Shown piece by piece: positions 18,039 through 26,984 of a stretch of 38,843 nt of DNA. Positions within the stretch are counted from its first letter, which is position 1. Each line of letters opens with the position of its first letter. Position numbers and translations under genes: made by a program. The stretch lies in assembly GCA_944377305.1 (NCBI GenBank), contig CALWEL010000012.1:1-38843 (forward strand). Reading direction: 5' to 3'. The DNA is from an uncultured Clostridia bacterium (lineage in GTDB: Bacteria > Bacillota > Clostridia > Christensenellales > UBA1242). The notes beneath the pieces were generated by a model. The model saw only the letters and a list, made by a program, of their open reading frames with translations. It searched no databases and was not told the origin of the DNA.

Positions 18039-18815
18039 ATGGAAAAGATAAAAAAGAGAGTATATATGCAATATTTGTATTATGTTATATTAGGAGTAAT
18101 CAGCTATTTTATTGGAAATTTCAGTGGCGCTAGAATTGTATCTGCATTTAAGCACAAAGATGTTACAAAGTCAGGTAGTGGAAATCCGGGTACACTCAAT
18201 GTATGGCGCACTTTTGGATTTTGGCCAGGGATAATGACATTTCTATTGGATATGCTGAAAGGTTTGATACCTTGTTTAGTAGCATATCTTACTTTTGGAT
18301 ATATTGGATGTGATTCAGAGATTGCACTGTATGTGGCAGGTTTTTCTGTGGTATTAGGACACGTATTTCCAGTTATTTATAAATTCAAAGGTGGAAAAGG
18401 TATCGCAACATCAATTGGCATATTCTTGGTCGCAAACTGGTGGGTTGCACTAATAGTATTTGTTGTGATGATTATTGGTATGATTTTCATTAAATATGCT
18501 TCAATTTTCACAATTGGCTTTGTGATTGCTATGTCTGTGATTGAAATATGTTTGACTAGCCCAGCTAATTGGGTAAATTATATATTTATCAGTTTGATTT
18601 TAATTTTGGTAATGTATGCTCATAGGAGCAATATCATTAAATTGTTCACAGGCAAGGAAAATAAAACAGAACTTTTAGCTATGTTAAAAAAGATAACTAA
18701 CAAAAAGAAAGATTCAAATAATGAGAATATAGACAAGACCAATATGGTAGAAATAGAAAATCAAAATTCAACAAATACAGTGATAGAAAAAGATAATAAT
18801 TCTGAAATCAATTAA
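18039..18815 (+). CDS. plsY: Glycerol-3-phosphate acyltransferase PlsY
   Basis: A 258-residue membrane enzyme that transfers an acyl group from acyl-phosphate to glycerol-3-phosphate, the first step of phospholipid synthesis. The conserved motifs are GSGNPGTLNVWR (about 46-57), KFKGGKGIATS (115-125) and AHRSNIIKL (about 199-207). Five hydrophobic segments are visible. The start follows AAGGTGA. Typical PlsY is about 200 residues; here a hydrophilic tail of roughly 45 residues rich in Asn, Lys and Glu follows the last motif, likely on the cytoplasmic side. Its role is unknown. Confidence 0.93.
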   Translation: MEKIKKRVYMQYLYYVILGVISYFIGNFSGARIVSAFKHKDVTKSGSGNPGTLNVWRTFGFWPGIMTFLLDMLKGLIPCLVAYLTFGYIGCDSEIALYVAGFSVVLGHVFPVIYKFKGGKGIATSIGIFLVANWWVALIVFVVMIIGMIFIKYASIFTIGFVIAMSVIEICLTSPANWVNYIFISLILILVMYAHRSNIIKLFTGKENKTELLAMLKKITNKKKDSNNENIDKTNMVEIENQNSTNTVIEKDNNSEIN

Positions 18816-18950
18816 TAAATAATGAATTTATAGCAACTGATCTTATTAGTATTGCTATTCATTTGATTAAAATGCAGATGATTTATTTATGATTAGTAAA
18901 CAACTAGTTTCAGAATTGCTAATAGATATTTAGGTATAGATTGGAGTAAT

Positions 18951-19718
18951 ATGATAGATACACATTGCCACCTTAATGATAGCCAGTTTGATAATGATCT
19001 AGATAGTGTTATCAATAATTTTTTCTTATCTGGTGGCAAAGCATTGATATGTGTGGGTGCAGATTTCAGTTCTAGTATGAAAGCGAAAATGATTGCCGAG
19101 AGCAATGACAATATATATTATACTATAGGTGTTCACCCGGATGATTGTGACACATATAGCCAATCGGAGATGGAAGATTTGATCCTTACAAAGTCAGATA
19201 AACTCGTGGCTATTGGAGAGATTGGATTAGATTATTTTCATAATAAATTGAACAAAGCAAAACAGATTGAAGTCTTTGTCAGTCAAATAAATTTGGCAAT
19301 AAAATATAATCTTCCTATAGTAATTCATTGTAGAGACGCGTATCAGGATGTTTACAACATATTGAAAGAATATGCTCCTTTAAAAATAGGAGTAGTAATG
19401 CATTGTTATAGCGGAAGTCTTGAATTTGCTAATCAATTGATCAAATTGGGTGTCAAACTTTCATTCACTGGATCAGTAACTTTCAAAAATGCGATCAAAG
19501 CGAAAGAAATTGTTCAAAAAATACCATTAGATACATTTTTTTTTGAAACGGACGCTCCGTATTTGACGCCAGAACCGAACAGAGGGAAAAGAAACGAACC
19601 CAAAAATGTTTTTGATACGGCGAAATATGTGGCAAACTTGCGCCAAATAGATGTAAAAAGATTGATTAAAATTACTGATGAAAATGCAAAAAAATTTTTT
19701 AATATAAAGTTTATGTAA
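18951..19718 (+). CDS. tatD: TatD-family metal-dependent deoxyribonuclease
   Basis: A 255-residue TIM-barrel hydrolase. The metal ligands are visible in order: DTHCHL (residues 3-8), GEIGLDY with its glutamate, IHCRDA, MHCYSG and ETDAPYLTPEP. TatD enzymes have DNase and 3'-5' exonuclease activity and are linked to DNA repair or RNA quality control. GGAG lies 6 nt before the ATG. In many Firmicutes tatD sits near rnmV and ksgA; here it stands between plsY and the RNase P RNA gene. Confidence 0.93.
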   Translation: MIDTHCHLNDSQFDNDLDSVINNFFLSGGKALICVGADFSSSMKAKMIAESNDNIYYTIGVHPDDCDTYSQSEMEDLILTKSDKLVAIGEIGLDYFHNKLNKAKQIEVFVSQINLAIKYNLPIVIHCRDAYQDVYNILKEYAPLKIGVVMHCYSGSLEFANQLIKLGVKLSFTGSVTFKNAIKAKEIVQKIPLDTFFFETDAPYLTPEPNRGKRNEPKNVFDTAKYVANLRQIDVKRLIKITDENAKKFFNIKFM

Positions 19719-19817
19719 TGTTTATTAAGAATATTTATAGTAAATATATAATATAATGGTTACTAGTTAAATTTAATATATTAATTTGTCAATCTTAAAA
19801 AAATTCAAAAATGGGTA

Positions 19818-19845
19818 TTGACAAATTGCTTTTTGATGATATAAT
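19818..19845 (+). promoter_or_regulatory. Promoter of rnpB
   Basis: TTGACA (19818-19823), 16 nt, TATAAT (19840-19845). The expected start, about 19852, is within two bases of the 5' end deduced from the P1 helix. Confidence 0.85.
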
Positions 19846-19853
19846 GATAATGT

Positions 19854-20199
19854 CAGCTTGGTCAGATGGTCGCAAGTTGAGTGTAAGGCTCAATTTGAGG
19901 AAAGTCCGAGCTTCACAGAGCAGGGTGCTTGCTAACGGCAAGTCTAGGCAACTAGAAGGAAAGTGCAACAGAAAATAACCGCTATACCCCTGAGTGGTTA
20001 GTAAGGATGAAAAGGCGAGGCAAGAGCTCACCGCGGAATTGGCGACAATTCTGGTCCCTGTAAACCCCACCCGAAGCAAGGTTAAAATATTCGCTATGGT
20101 TGCTCGCCAGAATATTAAAAATACCGCTAAATTTATGAAGCAATTTATAAATTAGATTGATGACCGTCAAATACAGAACTCGGCTTATAGACCAAACTG
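19854..20199 (+). ncRNA. rnpB: RNase P RNA
   Basis: The RNA component that cleaves 5' leaders from pre-tRNAs. Conserved segments are present in order: GAGGAAAGTCCGAGCTTC near the 5' end, ACAGAAAATAACCGC, GGATGAAAAGGCGAGG with AGAGCTCACCGCG, and ACAGAACTCGGCTTATAGACC at the 3' end. The P1 helix pairs CAG-C-TTGGTC (19854-19863) with GACCAA-A-CTG (20190-20199). A strong promoter and terminator flank it. The exact ends are deduced from pairing and may be off by a few bases. Confidence 0.95.
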
Positions 20200-20229
20200 C
20201 CACCTAAATGCTTTCATCCTTTTGGATGG

Positions 20230-20261
20230 TGGAGAATGAAAATCATTCTCCATTTTTTTTT
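20230..20261 (+). terminator. Terminator of rnpB
   Basis: TGGAGAATGA (20230-20239) / TCATTCTCCA (20243-20252), an AAA loop, then nine T residues. Confidence 0.92.
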
Positions 20262-20373
20262 GATTCTTAATTAAAACAATCGTTAATTCAAAGATAAAAT
20301 CTTACTATATATTGCATATTACGATGTTATAGCTAAAGATCAAATGAGAAATTGAATTTCCTTAGATCTTTAT

Positions 20374-21084
20374 TTATAAATTCAAAATGTTGCCGTATTC
20401 ACTAAACTCTTCTTGTAAAATAGAGAGAGCTTTGCTTTCAATTCTTGATATGTAACTTCTGCTGATGTTCATAGAATTTGCTACTTCTTGTTGCGTCCGT
20501 TCAATGCCATCGTCCAAGCCGTATCTTTGAGTTATGACGTTATATTCTCGTTTGCTCAATTTTTGACGCATAACGTTTTTGATTTCTTCCACTAGGACGC
20601 GTTTTTCTACAATCACATCAGGATCTTTTTCTTGTTGTTGGGGTAGGATGTCTTTTATAGTCAACTCGCTTCCGTCTTTATCGTAGCCTATGGCTTCTTC
20701 AATACTAATGCAGACTTTATGCTTTTTGTTGGCTCGCAAGAGCATTAATATTTCGTTTTCAATGCATCTACTGGCATACGTGGAGAGAGTAGACCCCTTT
20801 TCAAGTTTATATGAATCAATTGCTTTCATTAGTCCGATTGAACCTACAGAAATTAGATCATCGGCTTCTGCAGCAGTATTATATTTTTTGGCGACATGTG
20901 CAACTAAACGCATATTGTGATTGATCAACTTTTCTCGTGCAGTTTTGTCTCCGTTCAACATTTGTTTCAAATATTTTTCTTCATCTTCTTTGCTGAGAGG
21001 TTTAGGGAATCCATTGTATTCGTTCACATAACCGTGAAAAAACATAATTTTTGACATAAACTGTCCTATAGTTTCATATACCAT
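20374..21084 (-). CDS. sigK: RNA polymerase sporulation sigma factor SigK
   Basis: A 236-residue sigma-70 family factor. Region 2 carries INHNMRLVAHVAKKY, DLISVGSIGLMKAIDSY and TYASRCIENEI; region 4 carries KREYNVITQRYGLDDG and the helix-turn-helix TQQEVANSMNISRSYISRIESKAL. The segment GFPKPLSKEDEEKYL after a short hydrophobic N-terminus is characteristic of SigK, the mother-cell factor that acts late in sporulation. In Bacillus the N-terminal segment is a pro-sequence removed by SpoIVFB; the first 20 residues here could serve this role. The gene is not interrupted by a skin element. GGAG precedes the ATG at 21084; a second candidate start lies nine codons downstream. Confidence 0.88.
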   Translation of the reverse strand: MVYETIGQFMSKIMFFHGYVNEYNGFPKPLSKEDEEKYLKQMLNGDKTAREKLINHNMRLVAHVAKKYNTAAEADDLISVGSIGLMKAIDSYKLEKGSTLSTYASRCIENEILMLLRANKKHKVCISIEEAIGYDKDGSELTIKDILPQQQEKDPDVIVEKRVLVEEIKNVMRQKLSKREYNVITQRYGLDDGIERTQQEVANSMNISRSYISRIESKALSILQEEFSEYGNILNL

Positions 21085-21192
21085 AATTTCGCTCCGTTAG
21101 TATATATGTCGAAATAGTTAGAAATTTGTTTGTACCACTCAAAGTTTTGACAAAAAGAATAAATAAAATATTTTGGAATATTTTAAATTTGT

Positions 21193-21227
21193 TTGACATA
21201 GGAATGAGTATTTGATAAACTTAAAAT
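21193..21227 (+). promoter_or_regulatory. Promoter of the lipoprotein gene, leaderless geometry
   Basis: TTGACA (21193-21198), 17 nt, TAAACT (21216-21221) with an extended -10 TGA. The ATG at 21228 lies exactly 7 nt after the hexamer and has no Shine-Dalgarno sequence. Confidence 0.65.
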
Positions 21228-21764
21228 ATGAAAATATTGAATAGAAATAGATATAAAATAATATTGTTTGCTGTATTGTTACTGACCGTCGTACTAGCCT
21301 CTGGTTGTTTTGGTGGAATTGAGGCTAAAAAATTTGAAACATATTCAGGTTATGGTATCACATTGGATACGTCGTTTTATACTACTACAAATGACGATTT
21401 GTATTGCGAATTGAGTGTAGAGAATGGAGATGTGGCAATTAATGTTTACATTGATGAGTTTATTTATTCATCGTATCCTAATCCTTCCGCAATCAGTGCA
21501 GATGATTATGCTCTAGATTATGCTTATGATGTGTTATCTGACATATATTTTGATATTTCACCATATTTTTATCAAGATAATGATGAGGATCAAGAGGCAT
21601 TTGATTTCTTGTATACCGATGGAGAAGATTCATACTATTGTTATGTGATAGTTCATAAGGGTACAGACGCTTTTTGGATAAGCGAATTCTCTTGTATGAG
21701 TGATTATAGAGAAGAGATGTTTGATGATCTTGACACCTGGGTGGACAGCATCCAAATTCCTTAA
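21228..21764 (+). CDS. Putative lipoprotein
   Basis: A 178-residue secreted protein. The N-terminus has a basic start, a hydrophobic core and the lipobox LASGC with Cys27 as the predicted lipidation site, so the mature protein should sit on the outer face of the membrane. The remainder is acidic and rich in Asp and Tyr, with no recognised domain. The mRNA appears leaderless. It is flanked by sigK (divergent) and lepA and is probably monocistronic. The lipobox is clear; the function is not known. Confidence 0.8.
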   Translation: MKILNRNRYKIILFAVLLLTVVLASGCFGGIEAKKFETYSGYGITLDTSFYTTTNDDLYCELSVENGDVAINVYIDEFIYSSYPNPSAISADDYALDYAYDVLSDIYFDISPYFYQDNDEDQEAFDFLYTDGEDSYYCYVIVHKGTDAFWISEFSCMSDYREEMFDDLDTWVDSIQIP

Positions 21765-21819
21765 ACTGCTAGTATTATTGAAACGAATTGGAAAAGATTT
21801 TCATATTTATATTGAAAGG

Positions 21820-21857
21820 CAGAGCTCTTTTGGTGTAGAAAGATGTTCTGTTTTTTT
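21820..21857 (+). terminator. Possible terminator after the lipoprotein gene
   Basis: CAGAGC (21820-21825) can pair with GTTCTG (21845-21850, one G-T pair) before seven T residues. The stem is short. The remaining roughly 190 bp up to the lepA promoter show nothing else. Confidence 0.45.
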
Positions 21858-22046
21858 CTGCTTCGTTTGCTGAATTAAAATTAATATGGCTTTGTTTTAT
21901 TCAATATATAATAAAAGTAAAATATTAGTTAAGATATAATTTTTGATATCTAAACTACTGATAATTACAATTTGATTTGATAATTTTAACTGATTAATGA
22001 AGTTTTATAGATTATAAAATTTTAATGCTATTATAAAATATTATCT

Positions 22047-22081
22047 TTGACAATAGGTTTGATTTATTGTATAATTTAAAT
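22047..22081 (+). promoter_or_regulatory. lepA promoter, leaderless geometry
   Basis: TTGACA (22047-22052), 17 nt, TATAAT (22070-22075), both perfect consensus. The lepA ATG at 22082 lies 7 nt after the hexamer. There is no Shine-Dalgarno sequence upstream. Confidence 0.75.
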
Positions 22082-23881
22082 ATGAATAGACTAGAAAAGA
22101 TACGTAATTTTTGTATTGTAGCGCATATTGATCACGGCAAAAGTACTTTAGCTGATAGATTAATGGAATATACAGATACTGTGACTAAACGCGATTTATC
22201 AGAACAAATGCTCGACAGTATGGATATAGAACGTGAACGTGGTATTACCATCAAGCTTACTCCTGCTTGTATGAAATATAAATATAATGGAGAAGTATAT
22301 ACTTTGAATTTGATTGATACTCCTGGACACGTAGATTTTTCTTATGAGGTCAGTCGATCGCTAGTTGCTTGTGAGGGTGCGATTTTGGTAGTAGACGCAA
22401 CTCAGGGGGTGCAGGCTCAAACTTTGGCAAATGTATATCTTGCTCTTGATGCCAATTTAGAAATTATTCCTGTAATTAACAAAATTGATTTACCTAGTGC
22501 TGATATAGTAGGTACAAAGAAGGAGATTGAAGATATCATAGGCATACCTTGTGATGAGGCTTGTGAGATAAGTGCAAAAACTGGATTAAATATTGAATCA
22601 GTGCTAGAGGCGGTGATAAAAAATGTGCCATCACCAAAAGGAGATGAAAACGCTCCGTTGAAAGCACTAATATTTGATAGTTACTATGATTCATATAAAG
22701 GCGCCGTTAGTTTAGTACGTATATTTGATGGGATAGTGAAAGCGGGCGATGAAATTCTATTTATGCAGACAAATAAATCATTTACTGTGACCGAAGTAGG
22801 TATTTTTACACCCAATGCGTCTGCAATAGATCAATTGAGGGCAGGGGATGTTGGATATATTGCCGCATCTATTAAAAATGTTTCTGACACAAAAGTTGGA
22901 GATACTATCACACTAAAAAATAATCCAGTTGAAAAGGCGCTAGACGGATACAAGGAGGCAACGAGCGTGGTATTTTGTGGTATTTTTCCGCTGGACGGTG
23001 ATAAATACCAAGAATTGCAAGATGCATTGGAAAAGTTGAAATTAAATGATGCTAGCATACATTTCACCAAGGAAACATCACTAGCATTAGGTCACGGTTT
23101 TCGTTGCGGATTTTTGGGATTACTTCACATGGAAATAATAACGGAACGACTAGAGCGTGAATTCAATCTTGAAATTATTACGACGGCACCAAGCGTTGAA
23201 TACAAAGTCTATGACAACAAAGGAAAAGTTTATGATGTGACGAATCCTAGTGAAATGCCTCCAATGGCGAGCATATCAAAGATGGAAGAACCTATAGTAA
23301 ATATGGAAATAATTACTCCGAAAGAATATTTGGGTGGAATAATGGATTTATGTTCAGATAGGCGTGGAGTGTACCACGATATGCAATATATAGATGCAAA
23401 TAGAACGAAACTAATATATACAATGCCATTAAATGAAATAGTGTATGACTTTTTTGATAAAATAAAATCAATCAGCAAAGGATATGCAAGTATGGATTAT
23501 GAATTGGCAGGATATCAAGATAGTCAACTAGTGAAATTAGATATTTTATTGAATGGAGAAATTTGCGATGCTCTATCTATAATCGTGCATAAGGACAAAG
23601 CCTATCAACGAGGCAGGGCACTTTGCGAGCGACTAAAGACAGTCATACCACGCCACTTGTTTGAGATTCCTATACAAGCGGTGATAGGAGGAAAAGTAAT
23701 CGCACGTGAAACCATTTCGGCGATGCGAAAAGATGTGCTAGCTAAATGTTATGGCGGAGACGTGACGAGAAAGCGAAAACTTCTAGAAAAACAAAAAGAA
23801 GGCAAAAAACGTATGAGGAGATTGGGAAGTGTGGATTTGCCTAGCGAAGCATTTGTCAGCATTTTGAAACTAGACGATTAA
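22082..23881 (+). CDS. lepA: Elongation factor 4 (LepA)
   Basis: A 599-residue translational GTPase. G1 AHIDHGKST is at residues 14-22, the switch region has RERGITIK, G3 is DTPGH, and G4 is NKID. The C-terminal LepA-specific domain ends with the conserved [23 protein letters not shown] region, which is unique to this factor. LepA acts on ribosomes during initiation or back-translocation. The frame continues five codons upstream of 22082, but that extension lies within the -10 box, so the ATG at 22082 on a leaderless transcript is preferred. hemW follows after 68 bp, the usual Firmicute order. Confidence 0.96.
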   Translation: MNRLEKIRNFCIVAHIDHGKSTLADRLMEYTDTVTKRDLSEQMLDSMDIERERGITIKLTPACMKYKYNGEVYTLNLIDTPGHVDFSYEVSRSLVACEGAILVVDATQGVQAQTLANVYLALDANLEIIPVINKIDLPSADIVGTKKEIEDIIGIPCDEACEISAKTGLNIESVLEAVIKNVPSPKGDENAPLKALIFDSYYDSYKGAVSLVRIFDGIVKAGDEILFMQTNKSFTVTEVGIFTPNASAIDQLRAGDVGYIAASIKNVSDTKVGDTITLKNNPVEKALDGYKEATSVVFCGIFPLDGDKYQELQDALEKLKLNDASIHFTKETSLALGHGFRCGFLGLLHMEIITERLEREFNLEIITTAPSVEYKVYDNKGKVYDVTNPSEMPPMASISKMEEPIVNMEIITPKEYLGGIMDLCSDRRGVYHDMQYIDANRTKLIYTMPLNEIVYDFFDKIKSISKGYASMDYELAGYQDSQLVKLDILLNGEICDALSIIVHKDKAYQRGRALCERLKTVIPRHLFEIPIQAVIGGKVIARETISAMRKDVLAKCYGGDVTRKRKLLEKQKEGKKRMRRLGSVDLPSEAFVSILKLDD

Positions 23882-23949
23882 TTATAGTCAAAATATTAGG
23901 AAAATTTTTATAATTGAGTTATAATAAATATAAATTTTAGGGGTGAACT

Positions 23950-25101
23950 ATGTCAGATGAAGAAAATCGACCATTAGGATTATATATCCATATTCCATTT
24001 TGTAACAAAAAATGTGATTATTGCGATTTCGTATCATATTCAATGGACAGGAAAGCTCAACAACTATATCTTGAAGCGCTTTTCACTGAAATAGATATGA
24101 TGAAAAGTAAATTTTATGATAGAGTTTTTGATTCAATATTTATTGGTGGAGGAACGCCTAGCATAGTATACGAAGGATTTATTGCCAGTTTGGCTAGGAA
24201 GATATATAGCAGTTTTCATTTTCTAGAAAAAACAGAATTTACAATTGAAGTAAATCCTTCATCTTTTACGCGTGAAAAATTTCTCGAATATGTGCAGGCG
24301 GGAGTGAATCGCATCAGTGTTGGAGTGCAATGTATAGATGAAAAACTCTTGCGCGAACACGGTCGTATTCAAAGTATGGAAAATATTGAAGATACATTCA
24401 AAATGCTTAATTCTAGTCAATTTCCGAATATCAATAGCGATGTTATGATAGGCTTGCCAGGTCAAACTGTGAATTCGGTAATGGACACAATTGATTATTT
24501 ATTGAAGCAAAATATTAAGCATATTTCTACTTATACTTTGCAGATAGAGCGACACACGATGTTGTATAGCAAACTTAGGAAAGGTAAGATTTCGCCAATG
24601 AAAGATAAGACAATGGTGGCAATTTATAATCAAATTAATAAAACCCTTGAAAAAGCAGGCTTTGTAAGATATGAAATTTCCAATTATGCCAAACCGGGCT
24701 TTGAATGCAAGCATAATTTGAAATACTGGGATGACGAAATTTCATATTTGGGTTTGGGCGTTGCGGCACATAGCTATATTGATGGATACAGGTATTATAA
24801 CACTAAAAGATTGGATACGTATATAGACAATCTAAGCGAAGGCAAAAGTCCAATATATAGTAGGGAATATGTTTCTGATGAAGAGAGGAGAACGGAAAGA
24901 ATTATGCTATCACTGAGGACCAAGAAAGGACTTAATCTTGAAAAATTCAAAAAAGATTTTAACGAAGACCTCTTACGATCTCGTTCGGATATCATTAAGA
25001 AAATGACAGACAAAAAGATGATAGAAGTAAAAGATAACTTTCTTAGAATTAAAGATGATTATTTTGCTGTTTCAAATTCTATTATTGTTGAACTAATATA
25101 A
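23950..25101 (+). CDS. hemW: HemW, radical-SAM heme chaperone
   Basis: A 383-residue radical-SAM protein. The cluster motif is C-x3-C-x2-C with Cys18, Cys22 and Cys25 in PFCNKKCDYCDF, followed by GGGTPS and the later EISNYAKPG and GLGVAAHSY motifs. HemW lacks the fourth N-terminal feature of coproporphyrinogen dehydrogenase HemN and acts as a heme chaperone. A GGGGTGA ribosome site precedes the ATG. It sits between lepA and hrcA as in many Firmicutes and ends at a long hairpin terminator. Confidence 0.92.
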   Translation: MSDEENRPLGLYIHIPFCNKKCDYCDFVSYSMDRKAQQLYLEALFTEIDMMKSKFYDRVFDSIFIGGGTPSIVYEGFIASLARKIYSSFHFLEKTEFTIEVNPSSFTREKFLEYVQAGVNRISVGVQCIDEKLLREHGRIQSMENIEDTFKMLNSSQFPNINSDVMIGLPGQTVNSVMDTIDYLLKQNIKHISTYTLQIERHTMLYSKLRKGKISPMKDKTMVAIYNQINKTLEKAGFVRYEISNYAKPGFECKHNLKYWDDEISYLGLGVAAHSYIDGYRYYNTKRLDTYIDNLSEGKSPIYSREYVSDEERRTERIMLSLRTKKGLNLEKFKKDFNEDLLRSRSDIIKKMTDKKMIEVKDNFLRIKDDYFAVSNSIIVELI

Positions 25102-25120
25102 TTTATTAAATATTAAAAAT

Positions 25121-25204
25121 ATCCTTAAATTATCCTAGTAAAAAGCAAATTTTATGAAATTGTATAACATTTTGGTTTCGCTTCATAATTTGAGGATTTT
25201 TTTA
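25121..25204 (+). terminator. Terminator after hemW with a large loop
   Basis: A 13-bp stem (25121-25133 with 25185-25197, one G-T pair) is followed by a T run. Its 51-nt loop holds a second bulged stem AAGC-AAA / TTTC-GCTT. Confidence 0.7.
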
Positions 25205-25223
25205 ATATTATTATAAAAACTAA

Positions 25224-25251
25224 TTGACAATTAACAATTAAGTGATATAAT
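25224..25251 (+). promoter_or_regulatory. Promoter of the 25272 gene
   Basis: TTGACA (25224-25229), 16 nt, TATAAT (25246-25251), both perfect. A short leader with AGGAGTGA follows. Confidence 0.85.
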
Positions 25252-25271
25252 CAAACAATAGGAGTGAAGAT

Positions 25272-25685
25272 ATGAAAATAAAAGATGGCATTCAAGCTGT
25301 ACAGACAGAGATCTTATCAAAATTTAGATCAATATTAAGTGAAAGAAAAGATTATGAATCTAGGATAAAAAGAGAGTTGACTAACGATTATATAAATGCA
25401 AAGACTTTAGATGCTTTTATAATTAATTGCATAGTCAAGTATAAAATACATTATTATGAGTTACCAATGTATTATCACGAAAATGTTTCTTTTTTGGTAA
25501 AAGTTTGCAAACGTAATGTTAGATATTTGGATGAAATTGCTAGCAATGATTCTAACAATAGAATATTGTTTGCAGTATTAAAAGCATTAGATTTAGAGGA
25601 TAGTGATATTAAATTGCTGAATGGAAAAACAAAAAAAATTGTTCGTGCTATGCCGAAAGATCCAATTGCAATTTCTCAGGTTTAA
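25272..25685 (+). CDS. Hypothetical protein between hemW and hrcA
   Basis: A 137-residue protein, basic, probably mostly helical, without signal peptide or membrane segments. I do not recognise its family. It has a consensus promoter, an AGGAG ribosome site 7 nt before the ATG, and terminators on both sides, so it is a complete single-gene unit inserted into the otherwise conserved lepA-hemW-hrcA order. The strong expression signals argue for a real gene. Confidence 0.65.
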   Translation: MKIKDGIQAVQTEILSKFRSILSERKDYESRIKRELTNDYINAKTLDAFIINCIVKYKIHYYELPMYYHENVSFLVKVCKRNVRYLDEIASNDSNNRILFAVLKALDLEDSDIKLLNGKTKKIVRAMPKDPIAISQV

Positions 25686-25722
25686 ACTCAAATAACGGAT
25701 TTAAAATAGATATAAAACATTA

Positions 25723-25751
25723 ATATATAATCAGCTGATTATATATTTTTT
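25723..25751 (+). terminator. Terminator after the 25272 gene
   Basis: A 24-bp perfect palindrome centred on GC at 25734-25735, followed by six T residues. Confidence 0.8.
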
Positions 25752-25857
25752 GCTTCAACGAGATGGAAGATTCTATATATCATATATATCCTTAAATTTT
25801 ATTGGCAATAATAATTTAATTTCATAGAAAAAGTTTTAAAAAAGTTGACAAAAACAG

Positions 25858-25886
25858 TTGACTTTTGTTAGCAATATGCATAAAAT
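25858..25886 (+). promoter_or_regulatory. Promoter of the heat-shock operon
   Basis: TTGACT (25858-25863), 17 nt, TAAAAT (25881-25886). A second TTGACA lies at 25845-25850. The CIRCE element starts 5 nt downstream, placing it over the transcription start. Confidence 0.8.
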
Positions 25887-25890
25887 ATAG

Positions 25891-25917
25891 TTAGCAGTCA
25901 ATAATAAAGAGTGCTAG
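25891..25917 (+). promoter_or_regulatory. CIRCE operator for HrcA
   Basis: TTAGCAGTC - 9 nt - GAGTGCTAG. The consensus is TTAGCACTC-N9-GAGTGCTAA; spacing is exact and two bases differ. HrcA bound here represses the operon until heat stress titrates GroE away. Confidence 0.93.
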
Positions 25918-25952
25918 ATATTGGAGGCGGGGATTGTAAATGAGGTAAAAAA

Positions 25953-26984
25953 GTGAAAATAGATGAGAAAAACAAAAGGAAACACGATATAGTGCTAACA
26001 GCAGTGGATGATTTTATCAAAACCGCTCAGCCGATTACAAGCGGTGGATTAAATGCTCATTTCAAAGATATCAGTTCGGCAACATTGCGCAACGAATTGA
26101 ATGCACTTGAGAGTATGGGATATTTTCGCCAGTTGCACACATCGGGTGGCAGAGTGCCTACAAGTCTTGCATACAAAGAGTATGTAAATTCCTTGCTTGA
26201 TAGTGACAAACTCGATTATAATTCTATCAAAAATGTATTATCCAATTATGAAGATAAATCGGTTAGTTTGATTAGCACTTTATCAACTTTAGCAAAAAGA
26301 CTAAGTAGAGCAACCAATTGTCCTACAGTGTTGGTTCAGCACGGACTTCAAAATTTAACTATCGAAAATATTCAAATCATACCATTGATCCAAAAGGATG
26401 CGTTGCTCTTAGTCGAGACCAATGCAGGCATCATTGATGACAATATTGCTCTTGACCCTAATATTGACAAGAGTTCGTGTCAGGAGGCGAGCGATTATTT
26501 GATTGAGCATTTTAAAGGACAAACAATAAAATTTATGATAGATAATATTAACGATGTTTGTTTGAAAGCGGGTTCGCAAATAATTCAATTCAAAAACCTG
26601 ATTGACAGCGTGGCAGACGCGCTGATAAGTGTAATTAGAACTAAATGCGATGTATCTAATGAAAATCCTACCAAATTGTTAGCGGGGATTAACAAGAATG
26701 AAATAGATGATGCTAAAAGTGTATTTGAATTTTTATCGGATGAAGACAGTGTCATTGACGCGGTGAAAAGCGACACAAATGATTTGAATTTTACAATCGG
26801 CGAGGATAAAGAGCAATCAAAATTGAAAGGCGGGATGATGATGAGTGCTCCGATTGTAATCAATGGAGTTCCTATTGCTAGTCTTGCATTAGTAGGACCT
26901 AAACGTATAGACTATGCAAATGTGGCGGCAGCACTAAAATTTATTGTAAATCAAATTGATAACGAGAAAGGAGGTAGCGCGTGA
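25953..26984 (+). CDS. hrcA: Heat-inducible transcription repressor HrcA
   Basis: A 343-residue repressor of the CIRCE regulon. An N-terminal winged helix carries QPITSGGLN and SSATLRNELNALESMGYFRQLHTSGGRVPTSLAYKEYV, the most conserved part of the family. A GAF-like central domain and the C-terminal phrase APIVINGVPIASLALVGPKRIDYANV follow. The start is a GTG with GAGGT 7 nt upstream. It lies directly downstream of its own operator and overlaps grpE by 4 bp (GTGA), the standard order for a class I heat-shock operon. Confidence 0.95.
   Translation: MKIDEKNKRKHDIVLTAVDDFIKTAQPITSGGLNAHFKDISSATLRNELNALESMGYFRQLHTSGGRVPTSLAYKEYVNSLLDSDKLDYNSIKNVLSNYEDKSVSLISTLSTLAKRLSRATNCPTVLVQHGLQNLTIENIQIIPLIQKDALLLVETNAGIIDDNIALDPNIDKSSCQEASDYLIEHFKGQTIKFMIDNINDVCLKAGSQIIQFKNLIDSVADALISVIRTKCDVSNENPTKLLAGINKNEIDDAKSVFEFLSDEDSVIDAVKSDTNDLNFTIGEDKEQSKLKGGMMMSAPIVINGVPIASLALVGPKRIDYANVAAALKFIVNQIDNEKGGSA

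Noticed and set aside
25939..25947. ATG AGG TAA minimal ORF just before hrcA
   Set aside because: A two-codon ORF that merely contains the hrcA ribosome site; chance is sufficient explanation.
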